A stretch of 64,000 nt of DNA, taken from NCBI GenBank assembly GCA_028386065.3, contig JAKUCV010001928.1, positions 23,119 through 87,118 of the forward strand, written 5' to 3'. The position numbers were made by a program, and so were the translations under genes. Origin of the DNA: Turnera subulata. Lineage: Eukaryota; Streptophyta; Magnoliopsida; Malpighiales; Passifloraceae. How positions within the stretch are numbered: position 1 is the first letter of the stretch; each line of letters begins with the position of its first letter. Below are positions 1-11,500 of this stretch, one piece after another. The notes under the pieces are model-generated. The model had not been told where the DNA came from, did no database searches, and saw only the letters and a program-made list of their open reading frames with translations.

Positions 1-1127
1 TTTTTTTAAATGGACTGGGCTGAATAGTGTCGGCCCAGACCAAGGCAGCAGGCCCGAACACAGGCCCACGCCCAGCCTGGCCCAACAACCATTCGGCCCA
101 ACCCACACAAGACACAGCCCAAACTAAACAGAACCTAGGCGCGACCCGACCAGTCGAAACGGGTCGGACGCGGGTCGCGGGCTGCTCACCTCGGGTTCGG
201 CGATGGCGGCGCGACGACGACGAGGCACGGGAGCAGAGAGGCGGCACGGCAAGCGGCATGAAGCGAGCGGCAGAGACCGGTGCTGGTGTGGAGGCGGCGG
301 CGTCGGCGTGTGGCGGCAGGCGTGAGGGAGCTGGATCCGCCGGGTTCTCCGCCGGGTCGTCGGCGCGTGTCGGCTTCTCTCGCGGCGGAAGGAGGAGGCG
401 GTGACAGGGGTGGGGTCGCGCCGGGACGGCGAACTTCGTGGTGGCGGCGGTTTGGCGAGATTCGCCGTGGATCGGCTCGAGGTGAACAGTGATGGAGGCG
501 CTCCCGGGTTGACGCACTGTTCACCATACTTTTTTTTCTTTTTCTGTAATTTTCTTTATTTTCTTTCTATTTTCTTATTTTCTTCTTCTCTTTTTTTTCT
601 TTTCCTATTTTTCCGAATTTTCTTTCTTTTTTTTTTACTCTCTCTGTTTTATTTTATTTTTTTTTCTATTTTTCTTTTCTCTCTTTTTTTCCCTCTCTTT
701 TCTCTCCTTTTTTTTTCTCTCCTTTCTTTTTCTCTCTTTCTTTTTTTTCTTCTTCTCCTCCACCGGCAGCCTTCCTTTTATAAACTGAATTTTTTTCTTT
801 TTTTATTATTTTTACTATTAAGCATGTGAATATCAAATAATGCGGTTCGTCCGTATTACGGGCGAATCCGATCCGGACCAGAAAATAACATATACCTCCA
901 TAGTTATTTTCCGGTGTGATTTTCCGAGAAATTCCGAAACCCGAAAAATACCAACTTAGTTCCGAAAAATCCACGGAAAAATCACGAGCGCGGGAAAACC
1001 CTCGGTTTCGAAAAACAACTCCCGATTTACCTTGAATTAACTACCCAAGATTAATTCAACAGTAAATCTCTGTAAATAGACTTTTACAGTCCGGTAAAAA
1101 TCCAAAATTTTTACCCGGGCTGTTACA
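1..1127 (+). mobile_element. 3' part of a long LTR (copy A), cut by the window edge
   Basis: This stretch aligns by eye with the 3' portion of the complete solo LTR at 51544-54380 and with copy C (3207-5400). Shared landmarks, in order, are a TGGACTGGGC block near position 11, a GC-rich segment (about 170-430), a long C/T-rich tract (about 530-770), and a conserved 3' end of about 200 bases that finishes TTACCCGGGCTGTTACA at 1127. Short ORFs in the GC-rich part encode only Arg/Gly/Ala-rich low-complexity sequence and are not called as genes. The 5' part lies outside the window. Orientation is as drawn (TGAAAC to TGTTACA); the transcribed sense is unknown. Confidence 0.7.
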
Positions 1128-2707
1128 TATTTATTTTCGTGTCTTTGGCCATAAGAATAATGGATTAATTAATAATTTGTGATAAGGATGTCGATCCTTG
1201 ATTTTGGATAGGGATGTCTATCCCGGTATTTTGGTTAGGGATGTTGATCCCTGTGATTTGGTTTTGATGACGATAATATAATTGTCACGTGGTAAGTAGT
1301 GGTACGACTCGATGGTTTAAGACTGTTTTATGGTGGCCTTGACCTGGGTTACTTGTGATAAGCATGTCTATGCTTAGGATGTCTATCCCGTGATTATTTT
1401 TGGGATGTCGATCCCTGGGTTCTCTGGATTTGGTATGGCACCCGGAATATGTTGATAACCAGGTCTGACCCCTAGCTTATCCGTGACGGGGCCCGGAAAG
1501 ATAAAATTGGAAAATTGGATTTTTGTTTGACATTCTTTTTGGTCTTGGACTGGTTTTGGGTCGAGTCTTTCGATTTGGTGGTTTTTGCCTGTTTTCGACC
1601 TTGAGTAATTATTGTGTTGCATATTGATCGTCTATCCATGGTTGTGAGCACTTCGGACTCACCCCTCACCTGCGGGCTTTCATCCCGTAGGTTGAGTTAT
1701 TTATGGTACAGGATTGGTGCATTCCAGACAGGCTGCGGCGTTATCCCTTGGACAGGACTCGGATCCATAGTTTGCATCTATGTCGCATACAGTGTTTTTG
1801 TGAGTTATTAAGTCTTCCGCTGTGCATTCTTTTTACTATTATTGGGCCATTGGGCCGGCTGAGTTATTATTGATGTTTTTTATTTTGGGCTATTGAGCCC
1901 AAGTTTCTGTTGTATACACTGTATGCTGGGCTTGTTTTGGTTGGGTCGTCACAGTTCCGGCACGTGTTTACTGTGTACGGTAAATACGGGTCGGGGTGTT
2001 TCAGGCCATGACCTGGGTTACTTGTGATAAGCATGTCTATGCTTGGGATGTCTATCCCGTGATTATATTTGGGATGTCTATCCCTGGGTTCTTATTTTTG
2101 GGATGTCGATCCCTGGGCTCTCTTGGATTTGGTCTGGCACCCGGAATATGTTGAGAACCAGGTCTGACCCCTAGCTTATCCGTGACGGGGCCCGGAAAGA
2201 TAAAATTAGAAATTGGGTTTTTGTTTAAGTCTTTTTGGTCTTGGACCAGTTTTGGGTCGAGTCTTTTGGATTAGTTTATTTTGGCTGTTTTTGCCTGTTT
2301 TCGGCCTTGAGTAAATTATAGTGTTGCATATTGATTGTCTATCCTTCGTCGGTGAGCACTTCGGACTCACCCCTCACCTGCGGGCTTTCATCCCGTAGGA
2401 TGAGTTATTTGTGGTTCAAGTTTGATGCATCCCAGACAAGCTGCGGCGTTATCCCTTGGACAAGACTCGGATCCATAGTTTGCATCAGTGTCGCATACAG
2501 TGTCTTTGTGAGTTATTAAGTCTTCCGCTGTGCTATTTATTGTTATTGTTGGGCCCTGAGCCGGTTATGATGTTATTGATGTTCATATTTTGGGCTGTTG
2601 AGCTAGAGTTACTGATGTATACACTGTATGCTGGCTTTGTTTGGTTGGGTCGTTACAGTTCCGGCACGTGTTTACTGTGTATGGTAAATACGGGTCGGGG
2701 CGTTTCA
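1128..2707 (-). mobile_element. Inverted 5' part of the same LTR family (copy B) with an internal tandem duplication
   Basis: Read on the minus strand from 2707, this begins TGAAACGCCCCGACCCG like the LTR start at 51544 and 62191. The outer block occurs twice in tandem: about 1335-2003 and 2004-2707, each ending in GGGGTGTTTCA or GGGGCGTTTCA. The inner end (1140-1240) resembles, in inverse orientation, the start of copy C near 3207. No target-site duplication was found, so this is a rearranged or truncated copy rather than a clean insertion. It contains an array of short palindromes described under findings. Confidence 0.65.
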
Positions 2708-2766
2708 CCTAACCTGCCCCCATTCTATGGCCACCTCCCCTTCTTCCTCCCCAGACTGCTTATCTA

Positions 2767-5564
2767 TCTCTCTATATATTTATATCTATACTATATATGG
2801 AAAGATGAACTCAAACAAAATTATATGACATAAATATTCTTATTTAATATTAATAATAATAAATAATAAATGAAGTGTCATAAACAAATGAATGACATAT
2901 ATCTCTTATAATGAATGGGATTTAGTTTCTTAAATTGTAAGAAACTAATCAAATTAATTAATATAAAAAATTATGAGGTAGAATATCAGAAAACTCAATG
3001 GATGAACTGAACAAATGACAAAAATACTTATTATTAGCATATTAATTATAATCTATTTAATATTTTTTAAACAGATATTGATTAGTCAGGATTCAACTTT
3101 GTAATATAGTTGGGGATGATTAATCTATCTTTATGTTACAAGATGTTAACACATTAACCTACCATCAACCAATCTTATTTAATATTATTAGCAATTTTTT
3201 TTTTTTAGACATCCCTATCCAAAACCGAGGATCGACATCCTTATCACAATTTATTATTTATACCATTGTGCTTAATACCAAAAAGACTCAAGGATAAACA
3301 TCCAAAAACTTGACATACGGGGATAAACATCCCAAAACCAATCAAGCTACTGGGATAAACATCCCGACAATAAACACAACAACCGAGTAATATAGGCACA
3401 TATTGAAGGAAATCCATCCTCACCTTGGCCGATTACTCAACTCCGGAGACAATGACCGGTCCCAAGCCGGCTCCTCGGAAAACTGTCCGATATCAAACCT
3501 ATACAACAAAACAACATATACTCACATAAATGCACATAATCGGTATACTATGATTCCAAAACTGCGAAATAAACCCATCTCGATTCATATCCTTTATTAT
3601 CATCTTTTACCATAATTAAACCTTTTTCCGAAAATATTTCCTTGAAATTAATTATTATTTTCTTACCACATCGTATATTCTTTTCCATAGGATAAAAGTA
3701 TCACCATAATAAATACTTAACAAATTATATATATCAGAAAATACTTCCATATAATAAATTATGTCATTTAGCCTTAATTCTCAAAATTATGTCATATTCT
3801 TTATTTTCCTAGCAACATAAACTAAATAAATATATATATATATATATGTCCAGAAAATTATTATTTATCAAATATATATATTTCAGAAGATACTCGTATG
3901 TACATATTAGTAAACTATTTTTCCAAAATATGTCAAAATCATATATTATATTATTTTCCAGAAATATTTTCCATAAAAGAAATTATTTACCATAATATAT
4001 ATATTTTTTTCCAGACATAATAATCATATATGTGTATATTTTCCAAAAATACTCACCTTATAGTAATATGTATATCAACTTATATATTATTTTCAAAGCC
4101 ATATTCCTCATATTATTATTATTATTTTATTTTTTTACTTTCCTGAAAATATAATTTTTTTTCTTTTTCTTTTTTTTGTATTTTATTTTGGACTGGGTTA
4201 TGAATAGCATCAGCCCAGCCCACATGATCACACCAGTAAGGAAGGCCCAGGCATGGGCCTATGCAACAGACCCACAACCCATCCAACCCAACATACTTAA
4301 CTTCCCAACCCATCCATCCAACAGCCCACCTAAGGTCGGGCCCAACTGTGATCACTGGGCCTTGCTGTGGCGGCACAACGAGGCGACGAAGGAGCGGCGG
4401 CAACTCTGCGTGCGGTGGCTGCTTCGTCGGGTGGCGGTCACGAGTATCCAGCGATGAGGCGACGAGGAGGCCGGCCCACTGCTTCTTGGCTCGGCGTCGA
4501 CGTTGTCGACGGGTGACGGGTGCGGTGTGGCGGCGCAGACAAGAGGAGTACGCGGGCGGCGACGGCTGGAACGAGGCGAGTGGCAGCACGTGGAGAAGAA
4601 GATGGTGGTGCGTTGGCGGCTGTGCTCGTCGTGCAGGCGGGGGCGGCCGTGCAGGTGGATGGCGAGCGAGGAAGGAGGGAAGGAGAGGAGGAAGGGTGGT
4701 CGCGGTGGTTGGTGGCCGGTCGATTGTGTTGGCGGCGGTTGACGCAGGTGGTGGCGCTGCGACTTGGGTGGGTCACGGAGGATGGTGGTGTCGGCCGGCG
4801 GTGTAAAGGAAGGAGAAGATGGTGGGGACGGTGGTGGCGGTGGCGTGAAGTGTCTTGTTATGTGTTTTTCTTCTTTTTTTCTTCTTTTTTTTTTTCTGGT
4901 TAGGCTTGATGATTGGGTTGTGGCAGGGAGTTGCAGAACTGAAGCGAGGGGAAGTTTGCAGAGGATGGGTTGCAGGATTTTTTTGCAGGAAGATGAGGAA
5001 GGTGGCTATGGGTTAGCAGTGGTGTGCTGGAGGAGGTTCACGGGCATCACAAGCCATTCACAGGCTTAACAGGAGGAGGCCATCACGAGCAGCACAGGTA
5101 GGCGGTTGTTAAACCCAATAATGCAGGTAGGTCGTGTACCGTCCGGACCAGAAAATAACTGAGGTACCCACTTAGTTATTTTCCGGTGTGATTTTTCGAG
5201 GATTCCGGGACCCGAAAAATACCAACTTTGGTCCAAAAAATCCACGGAAAAATCACGAGCGCTGGAAAAGCCTTTGTTACAAAAAAAAGACGCTCGATTT
5301 ACCTTGAATTAATTACCCAAGATTAATTCTTTCGGTAAATCACCGTAAAATGATTTTTACAGTCCCGGTAAAAATCCAAATTTTTACCCGGGCTGTTACA
5401 ATATTACTATATCATGTTGAAATATATTAATAATGATAATCTAATTTAATAATTTCTATTTATATAATTTATTTATTAATTTTTATTTTAAAAATTATTA
5501 GTATTAAAAAATAATTATATTATATATTACTGTATTACGTGCATCGCACGTGCAGAAAAACTAG
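2767..5564 (+). mobile_element. Probable non-autonomous Helitron, interrupted by LTR copy C
   Basis: The 3' terminus is a textbook Helitron end: a 6-bp perfect stem ACGTGC/GCACGT (5537-5542 with 5546-5551) with a 3-nt loop, then 9 nt, then CTAG at 5561-5564 followed by host T at 5565. The proposed 5' end is the TC at 2767-2768 after host A, in a TCTCTCTATATATTT context typical of plant Helitrons. AT-rich flanks of similar character lie on both sides of the LTR piece at 3207-5400. No RepHel helicase is encoded. The 3' end is well supported; the 5' end is a guess from composition. Confidence 0.5.
3207..5400 (+). mobile_element. 5'-truncated LTR (copy C) inside the Helitron
   Basis: Homologous to copy A and to the solo LTR at 51544-54380. 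It starts after a T-run near 3207 with AGACATCCCTATCC, which matches the inverse of copy B near 1210. It includes the CTCACCTTGGCCGATTACTC block (about 3420; compare about 52670), the TGGACTGGG block near 4190, a GC-rich core (about 4340-4850), a C/T tract near 4870, and the conserved end finishing GGGCTGTTACA at 5400. The true LTR start TGAAACACCCCG is missing and no target-site duplication is visible. Short ORFs in the GC-rich core are low complexity. Confidence 0.65.
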
Positions 5565-5574
5565 TATATATAAA
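5565..5574 (+). promoter_or_regulatory. TATA box of the RRM gene, touching the Helitron end
   Basis: TATATATAAA begins at the first host base after the Helitron CTAG terminus. The coding start is at 5824, leaving room for a leader of about 220 bases, which is ordinary for a plant gene. Assignment rests on motif and position only. Confidence 0.5.
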
Positions 5575-5823
5575 CATCAACAAAAACCCTCGAAAAAGGG
5601 TAGTTGTGTAACTGCAGCACTCTAAATATTGAACGCGAGGTCTGGATTCATTTTTTAACCAGAGCCTAGCTAAGGCTGTCTGTTTCTTCTCTTCTCCTCT
5701 TCTCCGAGCGAGATTTGCTAGGGTTTTGAAATCTGGGCATAACCAACTTCGGTCTCCAAATCCAACAACTTCTCCCGCTAAGGAATCGAGCGGGCCCGCG
5801 AGTATTTCAAAAGCGCGCCAATC

Positions 5824-7312
5824 ATGTACGGATCGAGAGGGTATGTTCGAAAACCCTAGTTTTTTTTTTGTTCAATTATTCTTCGTTGTTAATTTGTTGG
5901 TTATTTCTCTTGATTTTGCTGGCATAATTGTCGTTATGGAGCTTTAACGCGTGATCTATTAATTGGTTTGTTGAATTGTTAAATCGTCGACTAGGAAAGT
6001 GAAGGGGGATGATATTTGTTAGGGACGATCAATTTGCAGAGGACAGCAAATTGGTCAGGCTTAAAATTCGATTCGATTTGTTGTTAGGGTGACTGTGAAA
6101 CATGTAATGGGTTTAATATTGCTGCGTCTCCATTAAATAATCACGCTTTGATGCATTCTTGTGTTTGTGAATTGATTGAATTATGCCCCCCATGTGGTAT
6201 TCCTAATATGCGATCCAACTGTATAGATAGCCGAATAGGGTTGCTGACAGAAATTTATGCGCCTTCTGTGGTCAGTCAAGATGTCTTCTTTTTTTAACAA
6301 AGTGCTTTCTTTTGCTTTGATTGACATCAGTTATTGCATGTTGTGGTTCTACGTTGTTTTGTGTTTGGGGTTTGCGTGGTTTCTTTTTAGGAGGGTTCTT
6401 AAATATGATGCATATCTTGAAGAATAAAACTGTAGGAATATTAGGTGTCAGGGAAGTGTGGGTTGGGTTTGGTTTTATTAACAGGTTGAGTGGGGATTTT
6501 TTTTTTTTTTTGCTTTTGGGTATGGTAATTGAAGGGCAATGTTGGGGAGCGGGGGGGTTACGGATGGGTACGAGGTCGGCTCAAAGAGACAAAGAATGAT
6601 GGAATCAAATCCCTACTTCGCAGTGAGCAGCGGCCCAAGTGGCTTTCAACCTTATGGCTATGGTGGCGGATTTCAGCACCCTCCCTTTCCTGTGGTTCGT
6701 CTGCGAGGGCTTCCTTTCAACTGCTCTGACATTGACATCTTCAAGTTCTTTGCTGGGCTGGATATCGTTGATGTTTTGCTGGTCAACAAGCAGGGGCGGT
6801 TCACGGGAGAGGCCTTTGTTGTCTTTGCAGGATCCATGCAGGTTGAGTTTGCTTTACAGAGAGATAGACAAAATATGGGGCGCAGGTATGTTGAAGTTTT
6901 TAGGTGCAAGAGGCAAGATTATTACAATGCTATTGCTGCTGAGGTGAATTATGAAGGAATCTACGACAACGATTATCATGGGAGTCCTCCTCCCTCTAGA
7001 GCTAAGAGGTTCAGTGACAAAGATCAAATGGAATACACTGAGGTTTTGAAGATGCGAGGTCTCCCTTTCTCTGTGAGGAAAGCTGCAATAGTTGAGTTCT
7101 TTAAAGACTACGAGCTGGTTGAAGATAGCATACACATTGCTTGCCGCCCGGATGGGAAAGCTACTGGAGAGGCATATGTCGAGTTTGTTTCTTCAGAGGA
7201 GGCTAAAAGAGCTATGAACATGGACAAGATGTCAATTGGGTCAAGGTATGTGGAGTTATTTCCTTCAACACCTGATGAAGCTAGAAGGTCCGAATCAAGA
7301 TCAAGGCAGTGA
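5824..7312 (+). CDS. hnRNP F/H-like RNA-binding protein with two RRMs
   Basis: Two coding exons: 5824-5840 and 6535-7312, joined in phase to give 264 residues starting MYGSRGAMLGSGG. The second exon alone has an internal ATG at 6539, but the 17-nt first exon restores the N-terminus known in plant homologues. The donor is GG|GTATGT and the acceptor GAAG|GGC. RRM1 spans about residues 58-140 and RRM2 about 174-251, each opening with a (V/M)RLRGLPF-type RNP2-like strand, the quasi-RRM style of hnRNP F/H. The tail is short and Arg/Ser-rich (RRSESRSRQ). It resembles Arabidopsis At5g66010. Family role: binding G-rich RNA in splicing control, in the nucleus; this is knowledge of the family, not shown here. 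A possible polyadenylation signal AATAAA lies at 7593-7598. Confidence 0.88.
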
Positions 7313-8575
7313 TGGGCATGATGGCTTGCGAGCTGATGCTGACTTTTTTTTTTACTTTTATCTTTCTTGTCCCAAGTCACATATGAGTTATGATAGTTCT
7401 CTTTCCATCTCCACATGAATGCTCTGTGGCGGTGCTTCAGTGTTTACAGCCTTCTTGATCCCAGGTTTATGTGTCCAGAATATCCAGATACTTGTTAGCT
7501 CATGCATGTTTGAACAAAGCTTTTACTATGGATGTGGTTATCTTTTTGTACGCTCTTCTCCGCAATTACGGCATTGTTCATTCTGTCACATCAATAAATG
7601 GGTTCGGGAAGATCTCTATCTTTATCTTCAGTAGTACATTTTGCCGCCATCTAATTTTGGTTCTTAGATGTTGATCCTTGAACATAAAACTACCAACTGG
7701 AAAATACTTCTAGCGTGTAGTAGTTTCAAACTTGCAAGTATCTTCCTCATTGTCTTTTTTTTTTTTTTTTTTTTTTTGTTTCTTTGGCCTTCTTTTATAA
7801 GGCACCATGATTAAGAAAGATTGTTACAGTAGTGTTTATAAATTCGATGATAATCAACCAGACCAAGAAACCAATTTGTTTGAACTACAGATGACAATCA
7901 CGGAAAAAGAACTCGATGAATTGGAATGCCAAAAGCCCAAAAGTACACAATTAACAGGAAATCCATTGCGTAAATCGTAAATGAGAGCTAGGGTCATACA
8001 TTTTATTCAGAACAACCAAAACCATTGATTTGGAACCATAATTCTGAAACTGGAGCTCTGTTCCGATTGTACTCTCAGAAAAAAAGGAACCATCGTTGCT
8101 ATTCGGGTGGCGTTCAATCTTTCGTTGCCCTCTTTAACAAAAGAGCAAAACCTAGTGCCCACTTTTCTCCCAACAAGCATGTCCTCATTGTGCTTATGCT
8201 TGGGCCACCATAACAGCCCATTCTCATGCGACACATGATTTGCTTTTTGACAAAGCCCGATCCAAGCCCATGCGTTGGAGTACAAACTCCAGTTCCTATT
8301 CTTTTACTCACGCAAATATGAACCAGGCACCTACCACTAGAAATCAAATTACACCGAAACACTTATACTGGTCCTCGAGTCAAGTTCATTGTATCTTTGT
8401 CACCTCGTTTTTTCACTAGATTCTAGGAACAGGATCTGAATTTAGTTAGTTACCTTACCGATACATACAAAAAGTAAAAGAAGTTTAGTTAGTTACCCCT
8501 ACAAAGCAACAGTCAACGTGTTGTTCTCTTGACCATTTTTTGTCAGGCGATAATCTCCTCTCCTTCGGCGGCGAC
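7313..8575. other. 3' UTR of the RRM gene and upstream region of the Rab escort gene
   Basis: No further gene is visible. It holds the AATAAA at 7593-7598, a T-run of about 24 bases near 7757-7779, and AT-rich sequence up to the next start codon. Small ORFs on both strands here lack any recognisable domain or codon bias. Confidence 0.6.
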
Positions 8576-11500
8576 ATGAGCGACGGACTACCACCCTACC
8601 CTCCAATCGATCCCACCACCTTCGATCTCATCGTGATCGGCACCGGCCTACCCGAATCCCTAATCGCGGCCGCCGCCTCCGCCGCCGGAAAAACCGTCGT
8701 CCACCTCGACCCAAACCCTTTCTACGGCTCCCACTTCTCCTCCCTCTCCCTCCCCGAGCTCACCTCCTTCCTCAACACCCACTCCACCCCTCCCCCGAAC
8801 CCTGCCCCTCCCTTCCCCAGCCTCGCCGCCCGCCCGCTCTACTCCGACGTGGAGATTTCCGATTTTGCCCCCGAGCTGCTACGATCCCACTCCAGGGAGT
8901 TCAATCTAGACCTATCCGGGCCGCGGGCGTTGTTCTGCGCCGACAAGTCGATCGATCTCCTGCTGAAATCCGGCGCGTCGCAGTACTTGGAGTTCAAGAG
9001 CGTGGAGGCCAGCTTCGTCGGCGACGGGGATGGGAATCTGTGGAGCGTGCCGGATTCGAGAGCCGCCATATTTAAGGACAAGAGCCTTAGCTTGCGCGAG
9101 AAGAATCAGCTGATGCGGTTCTTTAAGCTGGTGCAGAGGCACTTGAGTTACAAGGAGAAGAAGGACAATGGAGGAGGAGGGGAAGAAGAAGAAGAAGAAG
9201 AAGAAGAAGACGAGAATGCTAGGGTTTCTGAGGAGGATTTGGAGATGCCCTTTTTTGAGTTCTTGACCAAAATGCGGTTGCCTGACAAGATTAAATCGTA
9301 TTCACTGCCTTTCCTCTATATCTCTGTTAGTCACAGTTCTTTTTTCTTTGTCATTTTTATCTTTTCCCTCCTAAATTTGGATGCTTTTGTGATTATTCTT
9401 GTCCTAATTTTGTAGGATAATTCTGTATGCTATTGCGATGGCGGATTATGATCAAGAAAATACGGAGGTGTGCAAGGATTTACTCAGGACAAGAGAGGGA
9501 ATAGACCGTCTGGCTTTGTATCAATCATCCATGGGCAGGTTAGTTATTTGCATCTCCTAACTTATGAACTGTGGTGCTGTATCTGATATTAATGCAGTCT
9601 AAATTATATAGTTGAATTGAAATGTCAGTGAGCTAGTTGACTTAATGTGGTCCAATCCTCTTTTCGCTTTGTCCTGCTTTAGGTTTAAGAACGCCGCTGG
9701 AGCTTTAATTTATCCTATTTATGGGCAAGGGGAGTTACCTCAGGCCTTTTGCCGCCGCGCTGCTGTCAAAGGCTGCATTTATGTAAGTTTCACTGAATAT
9801 AGCATTTCCTGTAGCAGCACGTTTTTTTCGTAACACTCTCATTTCATCGCTAAATACTGATAGCATATGTGTTTGGTATCAGTTCAGTAATGAGGGAAAC
9901 TAAGGTTGGATGTTTTTTCGAGCTAGAATTAAGCTGAGGTTGATGTTTATGAAATAGGGTTAATTCTACGTATATGAATGAAAATAAACTCTGGCAACTT
10001 ATCGTGCATTTTGTCCCTCATCGCATCTATACCGTGTATAAATGTACTGGTGGCATCCTATATTTTCCATTGATTGAGGAAACCTAGGTTGGACATGACA
10101 TTATGAGGGATAAGTTTAAGTCTGCAATTAAGTTAAAATATACTTGTAGCTTCTCACTGTTAATTTTATTTATCTTTCTCGGAAGCTGTTTTCAGTTTCA
10201 AAACTTAGTTTCTTATCTGTGTTTGAAACTTTTGTCATGCAGGTTTTGCGAATGCCGGTGATTTCGTTGCTTACAGATGAGGTGCTGAAGCACACTTATG
10301 ATTTTGCAATTAACTCTATTCTCCAAACTTTCTGTACAAATGAATTGTGATTTGTTTTTAATTTTTCCAGAGCAATGGGAGTTACAAAGGTGTAAGATTG
10401 GCTTCTGGCCAGGATATATTTAGTCCGAAACTGGTTGTAGATCCATCCTTTGTCGTGCTGTCAGTGGAAACTTCTCCATTGGATCCAATGCATGAACAGT
10501 TTCGGTGTTTGACCGTCAGAGATGTTAAAGGGAAGGTGGCTCGGGGAATATGCATTACAAGAAGATCCTTGAAACCAGATGTATCTAATGTCCTGGTGAT
10601 ATATCCCCCTCGATGTAAGCTAAACTGATCCTTTTCGCTCTACAGTTTCTGAAATGTAATGTTGAAGGATGGACTACTTATTATTGTTTTTATTCTTCTT
10701 TTTCTAGCTTTGTACCCTGAGCAAATGACTTCAGTTCGAGCGCTTCAGATTAGTAGCAAGTTGGCTGTTTGTCCCGAGGGGATGTAAGTTTCATTCTCCT
10801 TTGTAGAATTGGATTTTCATCCTAGTTTGTGTCATATGCTTCCAATTTGATTAGCATTGTGCTTGTTCATGGACTGACTTTGTTGTATTGTTGAGTATCT
10901 GTTAGGAGAGATGCTCATAGCATTTTGCATCTTGACTGGAATGCATCACAGAGGACTAAACTAATGGAATTGCCGTTCTCAGTTTTTCATCACTCAATTT
11001 ATAGCATTCAGTGATTGTCTTGAAGAAGAGTCCAGAATATATTATTACTTTGTCAATATTTTGAATGCCAGGAAAAGCATTGCCCCTGTAAAGGACATAT
11101 TATAATTCTAGTTGGCTGGGTTATTGATACTTCTGTCATGCTATTGTTACTCGTCTTCTAGGTTGTTGTGAGTAGCCTGATTATTCAAAAGATCGGATTG
11201 TGTCTAGCTAGTACCATATGATAATATATTATTGTTGCTTGTTTCATCCTTTCTGCAATCACACGTTAATACAAGTTTGAAGCGGATAAGAACATTTCCT
11301 AGGATTGCTTTTGTGAAACAATGTTTGTGACAGCCCCTCTCCCCTTCCACAGTATTTTATTTAGATACTTGAGATGACATCTCTGTGCAATTCTTTTTCA
11401 GGTTTGTGTTGTATCTTTCAACGGTCTGTGATAATATCGATCAAGGAAAAAGATCGCTAAAAGCAGCCATTAACGCCCTTGTCACTCTTCCTGATTCTGA

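Noticed and set aside
27..829. Several overlapping ORFs of 70-142 codons
   Set aside because: They fall in the GC-rich and C/T-rich parts of the LTR and translate to Arg/Gly/Ala or Phe/Leu low-complexity sequence that is not conserved between LTR copies.
4122..5069. Overlapping ORFs on both strands in copy C
   Set aside because: Same GC-rich LTR core; compositional, with no shared protein between copies.
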